Assembly: GCA_963646285.1 (NCBI GenBank)
Contig: CAVIWF010000014.1
Coordinates: 1-47,852 of the forward strand
Source: CAKUFA01 sp963646285
GTDB lineage: Bacteria; Bacillota; Clostridia; Christensenellales; Aristaeellaceae
Direction: 5' to 3'
DNA: 47,852 bases
The translations under genes were made by a program, and so were the position numbers. Positions 7,917 to 15,096 of the stretch are shown here, in pieces; position 1 is the stretch's first letter, and each line of letters opens with the position of its first letter. The notes beneath the pieces were generated by a model. The model did not search any database and was not told the DNA's origin. It saw nothing but the letters and a program-made list of their open reading frames with translations.

Positions 7917-10418
7917 ATGAAGAAGCTGCTTGCTATGCTGCTGAGCGTATGCATGCTGCTGTCCATGGTTACGTTTGCAGCCGTGGCAGAAGGCAAGTAT
8001 ACCCCCGGCGAGTATGAAGGCACTGCCCAGGGCTTCGGCGGTACGGTTACCGTCAAGGTCACTGTGGACGAGAATGCTGTGACGGCTGTGACCGTCACCG
8101 GCGACGGAGAGACCCCCGCACTGGGCGGCGCTGCCATTGAGGGCTACAACACCTCTCTGGTAGGCGTAACCGATGCGGACGCTGTGGAAGCCACCTCCGG
8201 TGCTACCATCACCAGCACCGCCGTGAAGGACGCTCTGGCACAGGCACTGGCTGCCGCTGCCGGCGAGGCCCAGACCACTGGCGAAATCAAGTTTGTGCCC
8301 GGCGAGTATGAAGGTACTGCCGCTGGCTACAACGGGGACGTAACCCTGAAGGTGACCTTCGGCGAAACCACCATCGAGAACATCGAAGTGGTATCCAGCA
8401 AGGAAACCGAGCATGTGGGCGACGTTGCCTTCGAGCCCATGTTTGAAAACATCAAGGCCTTCACCTCCACCGGTGTGGACGTGGTGTCCGGCGCTACCTT
8501 CACCAGCCGTGCTGTGCTGAACGCCGTGAACGACGCTGCTGAAAAGGCCGGCTGCGACAAGGCTGCCCTGACCAAGGGTGCCGTGCCCTTCGCCTATGAA
8601 GCCAAGGATGCCATCGAAGAGACCTATGACGTGGTTGTGGTTGGTGCCGGCGGTGCCGGTATGGCTGCTGCCGCACAGGCCGCTCAGGACGGCAACACCG
8701 TGCTGGTCATTGAGAAGAACGCTGAAATCGGCGGCAACACCCTGGTTTCCGGCGGTCAGTACCAGAGCGTTATGCCCTACCTGGTGTGGGATGCCAACGA
8801 TCCCGATGCCACCACCGGCGTTGGCTACGACGGCAACACCTACAACAAGGTTGTGGAAAGCATTGCTACCGTTGATGAGCTGAAGACCATCCTGAACTGG
8901 AGCGAAGAGCCCTTCGACGAGGACTACTACAAGGATCACGAGTTCGTGGCAGGCGACATTGAAGAGCTGAGCAAGCACGGCGTGCATGCTGAGTATCTGC
9001 CCACCCTGCAGGCACTGAAGACTGAGATTCAGGCTTACCTGGACTGGGCACAACCCAAGATCGATGCCGGTGCCGGCGAGCTGACCCTGTTCTCCACCGT
9101 GAACCTGCACATCTTCCAGACCTACTACGGCGGCCTCCGTCCCTCTGCTGACATGAGCAGCTGGATCTATGGCGACTTCGACCTGGTGAATCAGTTCATC
9201 CAGGGCGGCCAGGAGCTGAAGCAGTGGCTGGAAGCTCAGGGTTCCACCTTCGTGGAAGACACCCAGCCCACCCTGATCGGCGCCCTGTGGTATCGTGAAA
9301 ACGAATTCGTTGGCGCTACCATCGACGGTGTGGACTATGCCGGCCGTTGGGGCACCTACTTCAAGGCTCCCATGAACACCCTGCTGAACACTGCCGAAAC
9401 CGCCGCTTCCAACAAGATCATGCTGCGCACCACCGCCAATGAGTTGATCTATGAAGACGGCAAGGTTACCGGCGTGAAGGCCACCCAGTATGACGGCACC
9501 GAAGTGACCGCCCACGCCACCAAGGGCGTGATCCTGGCCACCGGCGGCTATGCTGCCAACCTGGAAATGGTGGTTGACACCAACGTTTACTGGTCCAGCG
9601 AGTATGTTTCCACCAGCACCAAGACCACCAACCGTTCCTCCCTGCAGGGCGACGGCATCACCATGGCTCAGGCTGTGGGTGCTGACGTGACCGGCATGGG
9701 CTTCACTCAGATGATGCCTATCAGCTGGGTAGACAACGGCAACCTGGCCTTCGGCGGCGGCAACTACGCCATCTACATCAACCCCACCACCGGCAAGCGT
9801 TTCGTGGACGAAACCTCCGAGCGTGACGTGCTGAGCCTGGCAGAATTCCGCAACGGCGTTGAGCACAACGGCACCAAGGGCGTGTTCATCGAAATCGCCA
9901 ATGCTTCCTCCAAGATCCCCGGCCCCTACCTGTACGGCGATGAGGATGTGGAATGGCGGCAGTACGTCCGCACGGTGGACGAGCTGGCTGATCTGTTCAC
10001 CTCCCTGGGTCTGCCCACCGATGCTGAGACTGTCCGTGCTACCATCGAGAGCTACGACAAGGCAGTCATGGCCGGCGAACAGCCTGAAGACGTGAAGAAG
10101 ACCAACCCCAACGCCCTGATCGGCTCTGCCGAGAAGGATGAAAACGGCAAGTACCTGCCTGACACCTACACCCTGGACGGCGTTGCGCTGCGTGTCCGCC
10201 TGCTGGCTCCCTCCACCCACCACACCATGGGCGGCGTGAAGGTTGACACCGAGCGTCACGTGCTGGATACCAACGGTGCTGTCATCTCCGGCCTGTATGC
10301 GGCTGGCGAGGTCACCGGCGGCATCCATGGCGGCAACCGCCTGGGCGGCAACGCCATCGTTGAAATCTATGTTTCCGGCCGCACCGCAGCTCAGGCTGTA
10401 ACGGCTGACAACAAGTAA
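7917..10418 (+). CDS. Secreted FAD-dependent reductase with two FMN-binding domains (fumarate/urocanate reductase type)
   Basis: 833 residues from the ATG at 7917, which has AGGAGG nine bases upstream. A signal peptide (about 1-24, ending AVA) is followed by two FMN_bind domains (about 26-110 and 125-210). Each has the flavinylation motif SGATxTS, with target threonines at about 97 and 194. An FAD-binding fumarate-reductase-like domain (about 236-833) begins VVVVGAGGAGMAAAA and ends with the STHHTMGG and GNRLGGNA segments of this superfamily. Such enzymes take electrons through covalent FMN and reduce enoates such as fumarate, urocanate or cinnamate-type acids outside the membrane as a respiratory acceptor. 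Most have one FMN domain; two in tandem is less usual. The acceptor cannot be told from the sequence. Codon use is strongly biased, suggesting high expression. A MerR regulator lies just upstream. Confidence 0.93.
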   Translation: MKKLLAMLLSVCMLLSMVTFAAVAEGKYTPGEYEGTAQGFGGTVTVKVTVDENAVTAVTVTGDGETPALGGAAIEGYNTSLVGVTDADAVEATSGATITSTAVKDALAQALAAAAGEAQTTGEIKFVPGEYEGTAAGYNGDVTLKVTFGETTIENIEVVSSKETEHVGDVAFEPMFENIKAFTSTGVDVVSGATFTSRAVLNAVNDAAEKAGCDKAALTKGAVPFAYEAKDAIEETYDVVVVGAGGAGMAAAAQAAQDGNTVLVIEKNAEIGGNTLVSGGQYQSVMPYLVWDANDPDATTGVGYDGNTYNKVVESIATVDELKTILNWSEEPFDEDYYKDHEFVAGDIEELSKHGVHAEYLPTLQALKTEIQAYLDWAQPKIDAGAGELTLFSTVNLHIFQTYYGGLRPSADMSSWIYGDFDLVNQFIQGGQELKQWLEAQGSTFVEDTQPTLIGALWYRENEFVGATIDGVDYAGRWGTYFKAPMNTLLNTAETAASNKIMLRTTANELIYEDGKVTGVKATQYDGTEVTAHATKGVILATGGYAANLEMVVDTNVYWSSEYVSTSTKTTNRSSLQGDGITMAQAVGADVTGMGFTQMMPISWVDNGNLAFGGGNYAIYINPTTGKRFVDETSERDVLSLAEFRNGVEHNGTKGVFIEIANASSKIPGPYLYGDEDVEWRQYVRTVDELADLFTSLGLPTDAETVRATIESYDKAVMAGEQPEDVKKTNPNALIGSAEKDENGKYLPDTYTLDGVALRVRLLAPSTHHTMGGVKVDTERHVLDTNGAVISGLYAAGEVTGGIHGGNRLGGNAIVEIYVSGRTAAQAVTADNK

Positions 10419-10438
10419 GATTTCCCCCGGTATCCCCT

Positions 10439-10465
10439 CCCCCTGCAGGCACTGCTTGCAGGGGG
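10439..10465 (+). terminator. Terminator of the flavoprotein reductase (copy 1 of a duplicated hairpin)
   Basis: CCCCCTGCA (10439-10447) pairs with TGCAGGGGG (10457-10465) over a 9-base loop, 20 bases past the stop. The same hairpin sequence recurs at 10639-10664. Confidence 0.7.
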
Positions 10466-10475
10466 ATTTGAGCAT

Positions 10476-10542
10476 CGACAAAGTGACAAAACCACTTTGT
10501 CGAGTTTTGCACTCACTCACTGGTCGAACGGTTTCACCGTTC
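10476..10542. repeat. Two strong hairpins next to the assembly gap
   Basis: CGACAAAGTG (10476-10485) and its perfect complement (10493-10502) form a 10-bp stem with loop ACAAAAC. GAACGGT (10526-10532) and its complement (10536-10542) form a second stem with a 3-base loop. No gene covers them. They lie beside the gap at 10546 and could be part of a structured repeat element that is broken there. Confidence 0.55.
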
Positions 10543-10545
10543 TCC

Positions 10546-10555
10546 NNNNNNNNNN
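10546..10555. other. Assembly gap (10 N)
   Basis: Ten undetermined bases, probably a scaffold join of arbitrary length. Reading frames across it are meaningless. The gap lies between hairpins and a copy of an interspersed repeat, which explains why assembly failed here. Confidence 0.95.
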
Positions 10556-10564
10556 GAAGGGGCT

Positions 10565-10627
10565 CGCCGATTTTCGATTTAGAGTTGAAGGGCTTGCGAG
10601 CCCTCCAACACCACCCGGGACTTGTTG
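10565..10627 (+). repeat. 63-bp interspersed repeat, copy A
   Basis: This 63-base unit matches the complement of 47780-47842 at 57 of 63 positions. It contains a near-palindrome: GTTG-a-AGGGCT, loop TGCG, AGCCCT-c-CAAC. It is intergenic in both places and resembles REP-type or small non-autonomous mobile elements. No open frame is present. Confidence 0.75.
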
Positions 10628-10638
10628 CTAATTTGTTT

Positions 10639-10664
10639 CCCCTGCAGGCACTGCTTGCAGGGGG
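10639..10664 (+). terminator. Copy 2 of the duplicated terminator hairpin
   Basis: CCCCTGCA (10639-10646) pairs with TGCAGGGG (10656-10663) and is followed by GATTTTC. About 30 bases (10440-10469 and 10639-10668) are the same in both copies, so the gap and repeat A lie between direct repeats about 200 bases apart. Confidence 0.6.
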
Positions 10665-10710
10665 ATTTTCACATGTCGGATGGAATGGTCAATGAATTTC
10701 TGCCAAGTCC

Positions 10711-10739
10711 TTGACGATTTTCCCCGGGTGCGGTATGAT
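10711..10739 (+). promoter_or_regulatory. Promoter of the NusG_II-Gx operon
   Basis: TTGACG (10711-10716), a 17-base spacer and TATGAT (10734-10739), 41 bases before the ATG at 10781. Confidence 0.7.
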
Positions 10740-10780
10740 GATAATCGGCTAATTTGTATCATCGTTCGTAAGGAGCATGT

Positions 10781-11548
10781 ATGAAGAACGTACTTCGCAA
10801 TAAGAATTTCTGGATTATCGTGGTGCTGGTGGTTGCCATTGCTGTAGTCGTGGTGGTCAGCAAAAATATGCAGCCTTCCGTCAACGCCCCCATTGTGGAG
10901 GGCGATAGTGAAAATGTGACCATCGACATGCACACCGCCGCCCCCACGGAGGAAATCACGGAAGCACCCACAGAGGCGCCTACCGAGAAGCCCACCGAAG
11001 CACCCACCGAAAAGCCTACAGAGGTTCCTACCGAAGTACCCACAGAGGAGCCTACGGAAGCCCCCACCGCCACCCCTGAAGCCGCTGTCGAAGAAGACAC
11101 CGCTGCCTTGGCTGCAAGCGAGGAGGACGGTTTGGCACTGGCTGTGGCAGAAGCTGACCCGGCTACCGATACGGATCTGGCCACCGATACGGACTTGGCC
11201 ACGTCCACAGATGCCACCCTGCCCACCGCCGTTGTGGTGGTGACTGCCGGCAACGAGAGCCGGGTGTTCCCCGTAACAGGTTCGGATTATTCCTTCAGCG
11301 TCACCCTTACCCAGGCGGACGGCACGGAAACGAAGAACGTGATCCACGTGACCCCCAATGGTGTGTACATGGAGGAATCCACCTGCGATAATCAGGACTG
11401 TGTGGAGCAGGGCACCGTCACCCTGGAAAACCGGGATGATCGAGCCCTGTACAACATGATCGTATGCCTGCCCAATCAGGTTATGATTGAGCTGTATACC
11501 ACCGATGAGCTGTTGGCCCTGTTTACCACCAGCAGCGACGCTCAATAA
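10781..11548 (+). CDS. Membrane-anchored NusG_II-domain protein with PTE-repeat stalk
   Basis: 255 residues. An N-terminal membrane helix (about 10-27) leads into a Pro-Thr-Glu stalk with about ten PTE units (residues 55-94) and a TDTDLA repeat (129-141), which should hold the C-terminal domain away from the membrane. Residues 148-240 match the NusG domain II family: N-G-V-Y-M-E-E-S-T-C (Cys202), D-C-V-E-Q-G (Cys207) and I-V-C-L-P-N (Cys229). Despite its name this family is not a transcription factor. It recurs beside Gx-type membrane proteins and flavin-based electron-transfer genes. The next gene, 12 bases downstream, is such a Gx protein. GGAGCATGT precedes the start. The role is probably extracytosolic redox or assembly; the three cysteines are conserved but their function is unknown. 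Confidence 0.85.
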   Translation: MKNVLRNKNFWIIVVLVVAIAVVVVVSKNMQPSVNAPIVEGDSENVTIDMHTAAPTEEITEAPTEAPTEKPTEAPTEKPTEVPTEVPTEEPTEAPTATPEAAVEEDTAALAASEEDGLALAVAEADPATDTDLATDTDLATSTDATLPTAVVVVTAGNESRVFPVTGSDYSFSVTLTQADGTETKNVIHVTPNGVYMEESTCDNQDCVEQGTVTLENRDDRALYNMIVCLPNQVMIELYTTDELLALFTTSSDAQ

Positions 11549-11560
11549 AGGAGTTCCCCC

Positions 11561-12079
11561 ATGGCAAAGCTGTCCATTCGTGAACAAAACCAGCGCATTG
11601 CCCTATCCGGTCTTCTGGTTGCACTGATGCTGGTGTTGGGATTTATCGAAAGCCTGATTCCTGTAGGCAGCATCCCCGGCATTAAGCTGGGGCTGTCCAA
11701 CGGGGTGCTGATTTTCGCCGTTTACATGCTGGGCATCCCCACTGCCTTCCTGCTGATGGTGCTGAAGGTGGTGCTGTCGGGGCTTATGTTCGGCGGCGTC
11801 AGTGCCATGATGTACGCCTTTGCCGGCGGGCTGGTGAGCATGATCTGCATGTCCCTGCTCAGCCGGGTCAAGGACATTCATCCTGTAACGGTCAGCATGG
11901 TAGGCGGCGTTGCCCACAATGTGGGACAGGTGGGCTTGGCCATGATCATGCTCCACACCCCCAAGCTGCTCTATTACATGGCCATTCTGATGCTGGTGGG
12001 TCTTCTGTGCGGCGCACTGACAGGCGTATGCGCCACCGGCGTGATGAAGCACTTGAAGCACATACAGAAGAAAAATTGA
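11561..12079 (+). CDS. Gx/heptaprenyl-diphosphate-synthase-component-I family membrane protein (EetB-like)
   Basis: 172 residues, almost entirely hydrophobic, with about five membrane helices (19-36, 46-75, 80-102, 110-130, 136-160). It belongs to the Hpre_diP_synt_I/Gx family: G-S-I-P-G-I-K-L-G-L-S-N near the N-terminus and G-G-V-A-H-N-V-G-Q in the middle are its signature segments. These proteins resemble ECF-transporter S components and recur in flavin-based extracellular electron-transfer loci. It is cotranscribed with the NusG_II gene (12-base gap, AAGGAG site) and ends at a clear terminator. The catalytic name of the family is historical; quinone or flavin handling in the membrane is a likelier job, by inference. 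Confidence 0.85.
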   Translation: MAKLSIREQNQRIALSGLLVALMLVLGFIESLIPVGSIPGIKLGLSNGVLIFAVYMLGIPTAFLLMVLKVVLSGLMFGGVSAMMYAFAGGLVSMICMSLLSRVKDIHPVTVSMVGGVAHNVGQVGLAMIMLHTPKLLYYMAILMLVGLLCGALTGVCATGVMKHLKHIQKKN

Positions 12080-12099
12080 CGTTTTTGAGTCGAATCATG

Positions 12100-12126
12100 G
12101 AAGTCAGCGGATGCTGGCTTCTTTTT
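12100..12126 (+). terminator. Terminator of the NusG_II-Gx operon
   Basis: GAAGTCAGC (12100-12108), loop GGAT, GCTGGCTTC (12113-12121), then TTTTT. Confidence 0.85.
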
Positions 12127-12147
12127 ATTGCCTGCATGATTTTCATG

Positions 12148-12176
12148 TTGACAGTTCTTCCAATGTTTGATATAAT
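12148..12176 (+). promoter_or_regulatory. Perfect consensus sigma-A promoter
   Basis: TTGACA (12148-12153), 17-base spacer, TATAAT (12171-12176). Both boxes are exact consensus. It drives the secreted-protein gene at 12223. Confidence 0.85.
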
Positions 12177-12222
12177 AAGAACAAATAATCCCGTTGACAA
12201 TCAAACAAAGGAGGCGACTTTC

Positions 12223-12693
12223 ATGAAGCGCATGGTGGCACTTTTCATGACCCTGATCCTGTTGGCAGGCTGCACCCCGGTTTTGGCGGAAACCCAGACC
12301 TTTACCCCCTTCATCCTTCCCCTGCTGGAATACAGCGCAGAGGACTGGACGAACAATAGCTCTACCCGGGCATTCCTCGCTGTCTTAGCCTTAGCCGAGT
12401 ACCAGGTAGCCGTAGACGAAAACATGGAAATCGACTACATGAAGGACATTTACGTCAGCATCCGTGGCGGCATGGTACTTGTTTCCTTCTGCAAGGACGG
12501 CGGTTCCTACTTCACCCTTGGTTACTCTCCCGCTGCAGGCACGATGTACCATAACCCCACACAGGATTTCGACACCAGCAGTGCTGTTATGAAGACCGCC
12601 CTTGAGCAGACTGCTACCGCAACCTACGTCGTATCCCTGTCCGACTTTGCTGATGCAGCAGAAGCCCTTTCAGAACTCTTCACGGACGACTAA
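12223..12693 (+). CDS. Small secreted protein or lipoprotein, unknown
   Basis: 156 residues from the ATG at 12223, which follows AAAGGAGG; the frame extends upstream but across the promoter. The N-terminus MKRMVALFMTLILLAGC has a lipobox (LLAGC, Cys17), while PVLA-E further on would also suit signal peptidase I. The mature part (about 130 residues) has a helical Trp/Asn segment, an R-G-G-M-V-L-V-S-F strand and a C-terminal acidic helix. No family is recognised. It is a single gene between its own consensus promoter and a bidirectional terminator. High, constitutive expression is expected. Confidence 0.75.
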   Translation: MKRMVALFMTLILLAGCTPVLAETQTFTPFILPLLEYSAEDWTNNSSTRAFLAVLALAEYQVAVDENMEIDYMKDIYVSIRGGMVLVSFCKDGGSYFTLGYSPAAGTMYHNPTQDFDTSSAVMKTALEQTATATYVVSLSDFADAAEALSELFTDD

Positions 12694-12704
12694 CATGGAA
12701 ACAA

Positions 12705-12741
12705 AACCCGCCGGGACTGATCTGCTCAATCCCGGCGGGTT
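12705..12741. terminator. Bidirectional terminator between convergent genes
   Basis: AACCCGCCGGGA (12705-12716) and its perfect complement (12730-12741) form a 12-bp stem with a 13-base loop between the plus-strand gene ending at 12693 and the minus-strand gene ending at 12769. Confidence 0.85.
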
Positions 12742-12768
12742 GTTCTATTCTTCTTTTTCTGCTTTCCT

Positions 12769-13455
12769 TCACACCGCCACAGGCACAGCCCCCGGCGCCC
12801 AGGACAACACGGCCTTTGCCATCAGTTCCTGACCCTGGGCATTGGGATGAATGCCATCCAGGCAATACAGCTGCATCAGGTTGGGCTGATCCAGAAACAC
12901 AGCCCGCAGATCCAGCAGGGGAACATCTTCCTTCCATGCTACTTCACGGACGACCTGGGCATACCGCTCCTGCCAGCGATAGATATGCTCCACATCCCCC
13001 AGGTAGGTCAGAATCTTTTCCCCATCCCTGCCCTTGCAGACCCAGTCATAGTAGCGGCTGCTGATCAGCGGCGGCGGCGTTACCAGCATGGGGGACATGT
13101 GCCGCTGTTCCGCCTGACGGATGAACAGGCACAGCAGCGCACGGAAGTCCGCCAACGGGGTTTTCCCGTCATGGAACACTTCCGGGTGCTCTGCCACGGC
13201 ATTCCAATCCAGATCACAATCATTGCCGCCGAACTCGATGGCCGCCACATCACCGGGCATGGTTTCCGTTTCGCAGAAGTCTGCATAGCCATCTGCCACA
13301 GTAGCACCCATGCGAGCATGATTTTCCAGCTTGATGCCTGCCGCCGTAATCAGTGCGCTGCACCGATCCTTGGCCAGGCAGTACCGCCGCCGATTCTCGT
13401 CATAAACAACACCTTTGCCAATCGAGTCTCCCCAAAGATGCACGTTGCGCTCCAT
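12769..13455 (-). CDS. SGNH/GDSL-type esterase
   Basis: 228 residues, no signal peptide. The SGNH blocks are in order: W-G-D-S-I-G-K-G at about 8-15 (nucleophile Ser11), a Gly in block II (A-R-M-G-A-T), F-G-G-N-D-C-D in block III (Asn) and D-G-I-H-P-N-A-Q-G near the C-terminus (the Asp/His pair). It would hydrolyse an acyl ester in the cytoplasm, perhaps an acetylated sugar or lipid; the substrate is not evident. It is a single gene transcribed from the promoter at 13497-13525, which carries an overlapping palindrome. A second, more distant SGNH esterase lies in the sialic-acid operon at 39125. Confidence 0.88.
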   Translation of the reverse strand: MERNVHLWGDSIGKGVVYDENRRRYCLAKDRCSALITAAGIKLENHARMGATVADGYADFCETETMPGDVAAIEFGGNDCDLDWNAVAEHPEVFHDGKTPLADFRALLCLFIRQAEQRHMSPMLVTPPPLISSRYYDWVCKGRDGEKILTYLGDVEHIYRWQERYAQVVREVAWKEDVPLLDLRAVFLDQPNLMQLYCLDGIHPNAQGQELMAKAVLSWAPGAVPVAV

Positions 13456-13479
13456 TTATCATCACCGCCATATTGCTTC

Positions 13480-13525
13480 ATCTAGTTTTCGATACTAGAT
13501 TATCACGTTCATATGTTTATGTCAA
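13480..13525 (-). promoter_or_regulatory. Promoter of the SGNH esterase with palindromic operator
   Basis: On the minus strand TTGACA (13520-13525), 17 bases, TAATCT (13497-13502). ATCTAGT-N7-ACTAGAT (13480-13500), a perfect 7-bp inverted repeat, overlaps the -10 box. Confidence 0.6.
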
Positions 13526-13539
13526 GTGTTTTTTGCCGC

Positions 13540-13568
13540 TTGTTTTCTTTTTTTCTCTGTGTTATAAT
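13540..13568 (+). promoter_or_regulatory. Promoter of the DUF1836 gene
   Basis: TTGTTT (13540-13545), 17-base T-rich spacer, TATAAT (13563-13568), 25 bases before the ATG at 13594. Confidence 0.65.
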
Positions 13569-13593
13569 CATGGCATAAAGGAGGTCGATTCGT

Positions 13594-14067
13594 ATGGAAG
13601 AACAGCAATTGCGGGAGCAGCTGGACAAGCTGACCCTGCCTGCCTGGGCGCTTTTGCCGGACTTTGGGCTGTACATGGATCAGCTGGTCACCTATGTGGA
13701 GCGGTGCTTCCCCGCAGACGGATGCCTTTCCCTGACCCCGGCCATGATCAACAACTACGTGAAGGCTGAGCTGATTGACCGACCCAAGGACAAGAAGTAT
13801 TCCCGGGAAAGCCTGGCGCAACTGTTGATGGTTTGCCATTTGAAGCAGACTTCTTCCATGGACACCATGAAGCAGCTGCTGCACCCTGCCAATGAAGACA
13901 CCACCGAAGCCATCTACCGCCGCTTTGCAGACACCCAGGTGCGGATTCTGCAATCCTTTACCGCCCTGCCCGTAGCAGATCCCATGGCCTGTGCCTTGGA
14001 GGCTGCCACCTGCCAAACCCTGTGCCGCCTGCTTCTGAGCACCCCAAAGGAAACGGCAGCAGAATAA
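13594..14067 (+). CDS. DUF1836 family protein (putative DNA-binding)
   Basis: 157 residues. Residues 44-80 carry the DUF1836 core: S-L-T-P-A-M-I-N-N-Y-V-K-A, then R-P-K-D-K-K-Y-S-R-E-S-L-A-Q-L. This resembles a MerR-like winged helix in which a substituted recognition helix is followed by a basic wing, so DNA binding is likely. The family is common in Firmicutes, has no settled function, and appears as short single-domain proteins like this one. AAAGGAGG precedes the start. It is monocistronic, with its own promoter and the shared terminator at 14083-14123. Confidence 0.82.
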   Translation: MEEQQLREQLDKLTLPAWALLPDFGLYMDQLVTYVERCFPADGCLSLTPAMINNYVKAELIDRPKDKKYSRESLAQLLMVCHLKQTSSMDTMKQLLHPANEDTTEAIYRRFADTQVRILQSFTALPVADPMACALEAATCQTLCRLLLSTPKETAAE

Positions 14068-14082
14068 TCGTCCATCAAAACA

Positions 14083-14123
14083 AAGGAACTTCCAGCCACC
14101 CAATAGGTGACCGGAAGTTCCTT
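14083..14123. terminator. Bidirectional terminator, DUF1836 and nitroreductase genes
   Basis: AAGGAACTTCC (14083-14093) and its perfect complement GGAAGTTCCTT (14113-14123) form an 11-bp stem between convergent genes. Confidence 0.8.
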
Positions 14124-14157
14124 CTGCTATCTGTCCTTATGGAAGCTGTGCAGATGG

Positions 14158-14676
14158 TTAATGCCACACCACGTAGTTGTCTTTTCTTGCTTTCGGTTCG
14201 GCCGGTTCAGCTGCTGCATAGCCAAGGATGCAGTGGCCGATGCCTTCCCATTCGCCTTCCACGCCCAGCTCACGAAGGATGGCCTTCCCCTCCTCGGAGT
14301 CGAACTCCTCCTTTGCCCGGTGGATCCAGCAGCTGCTGACTCCCAGGGCATGGGCTGCCAGCATCAGGTTGCCCATGACCAGGCTGCCGTCATACACGTG
14401 GGTGGGGATGTTCTTATCCGCCAGCACCACCAGCACCACCGGTGCGCCATAGAAGGGATCCTGATCCCTTCCCATGACAGCAGCGTTCATCTTGGAAAGC
14501 CGATCCCGCAAAGCCTTGTCCGTTACGGCAAGAATCATAGGAGATTGCCGTCCATTGCCTGTGGCCGCCCAAGTGCCGGCTTCCACGATCTTTTCCAGTA
14601 CATCATGAGGTACCATGTCCGGCTTATAGCTGCGGCAGCTGCGGCGGGTCTTGATGTCTTGCAAAGTTTGTTCCAT
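14158..14676 (-). CDS. Nitroreductase-family FMN oxidoreductase
   Basis: 172 residues, a typical length for the short nitroreductase subfamily. The family hallmarks are R-R-S-C-R-S-Y at about 11-17 (FMN phosphate contact), a T-G-N-G-R-Q-S-P segment at about 39-46, and G-V-S-S-C-W-I near residue 115. It would use NAD(P)H and FMN to reduce nitro compounds, quinones or similar acceptors in the cytoplasm. It is the last gene of the operon that starts with the alcohol dehydrogenase at 18925; GGAGG lies between the pth2 stop and its ATG. Confidence 0.88.
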   Translation of the reverse strand: MEQTLQDIKTRRSCRSYKPDMVPHDVLEKIVEAGTWAATGNGRQSPMILAVTDKALRDRLSKMNAAVMGRDQDPFYGAPVVLVVLADKNIPTHVYDGSLVMGNLMLAAHALGVSSCWIHRAKEEFDSEEGKAILRELGVEGEWEGIGHCILGYAAAEPAEPKARKDNYVVWH

Positions 14677-14691
14677 GACTTCATCCTCCTA

Positions 14692-15096
14692 TTAAAATAG
14701 TGGCAAATCCCCGGTAAGGGGATCAACCTTTTCTGCTTCACAGGGTTCAAAGGCAAGGCAGGTATAGGTGGGCTGTCCGTGAAACTCCGTCAATCCGCTA
14801 TCCTGAATCAGCACGGACAGGATGCCCTGTTCAAGTGCCTTCTGATGAATTGCCAGCAGTTCCTCCTCACTGTCCACATACACACAAACCTTGGCTTCCC
14901 CCTGGGAAAACCAATCATTCAGGGTGGTGCCTTCCCCCATGCGAATGACCCCATCCTCCACATGCAGGGCTCCTGCACCGTCCCGGCTGAGGGCTTCCAG
15001 CAACGCATTGACGCAGGCATGGCCTGCCTGAGCGGCAATCTTCCCCTTCCGCATGTGCAGATCCCGGCGCATGACGATCATTTGCTTGATGCGCAT
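14692..15096 (-). CDS. Peptidyl-tRNA hydrolase, Pth2 (archaeal/eukaryotic) type
   Basis: 134 residues. The Pth2 signature is clear: V-M-R-R-D-L-H-M-R-K-G-K-I-A-A-Q-A-G-H-A (about 8-27), with the conserved Lys, Gln and His, then a V-Y-V-D-S-E-E-E-L segment and a C-terminal G-Q-P-T-Y-T-C-L-A. Pth2 releases tRNA from stalled peptidyl-tRNA and is unrelated to the usual bacterial Pth. It occurs patchily in bacteria, often beside a canonical copy that is not in this window. The gene starts inside the 3' end of rsmG (19-base overlap), so the two are likely translationally coupled. GGAGGG stands six bases before the ATG. Confidence 0.87.
   Translation of the reverse strand: MRIKQMIVMRRDLHMRKGKIAAQAGHACVNALLEALSRDGAGALHVEDGVIRMGEGTTLNDWFSQGEAKVCVYVDSEEELLAIHQKALEQGILSVLIQDSGLTEFHGQPTYTCLAFEPCEAEKVDPLTGDLPLF

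Noticed and set aside
7770..10520. A 916-codon minus-strand open frame opposite the flavoprotein reductase
   Set aside because: It mirrors the strongly biased codons of the plus-strand gene, is Gly/His/Val-rich without any motif, and the plus-strand protein has clear domains, a signal peptide and an RBS.
10456..10695. An open frame crossing the gap
   Set aside because: It runs through undetermined bases and through terminator hairpins and the interspersed repeat.
10940..11065. The PTE repeat coding stretch as a tandem or CRISPR-like DNA repeat
   Set aside because: The DNA copies vary in codons and have no spacers; the repeat is at protein level, a stalk. No CRISPR array is seen anywhere in the window.
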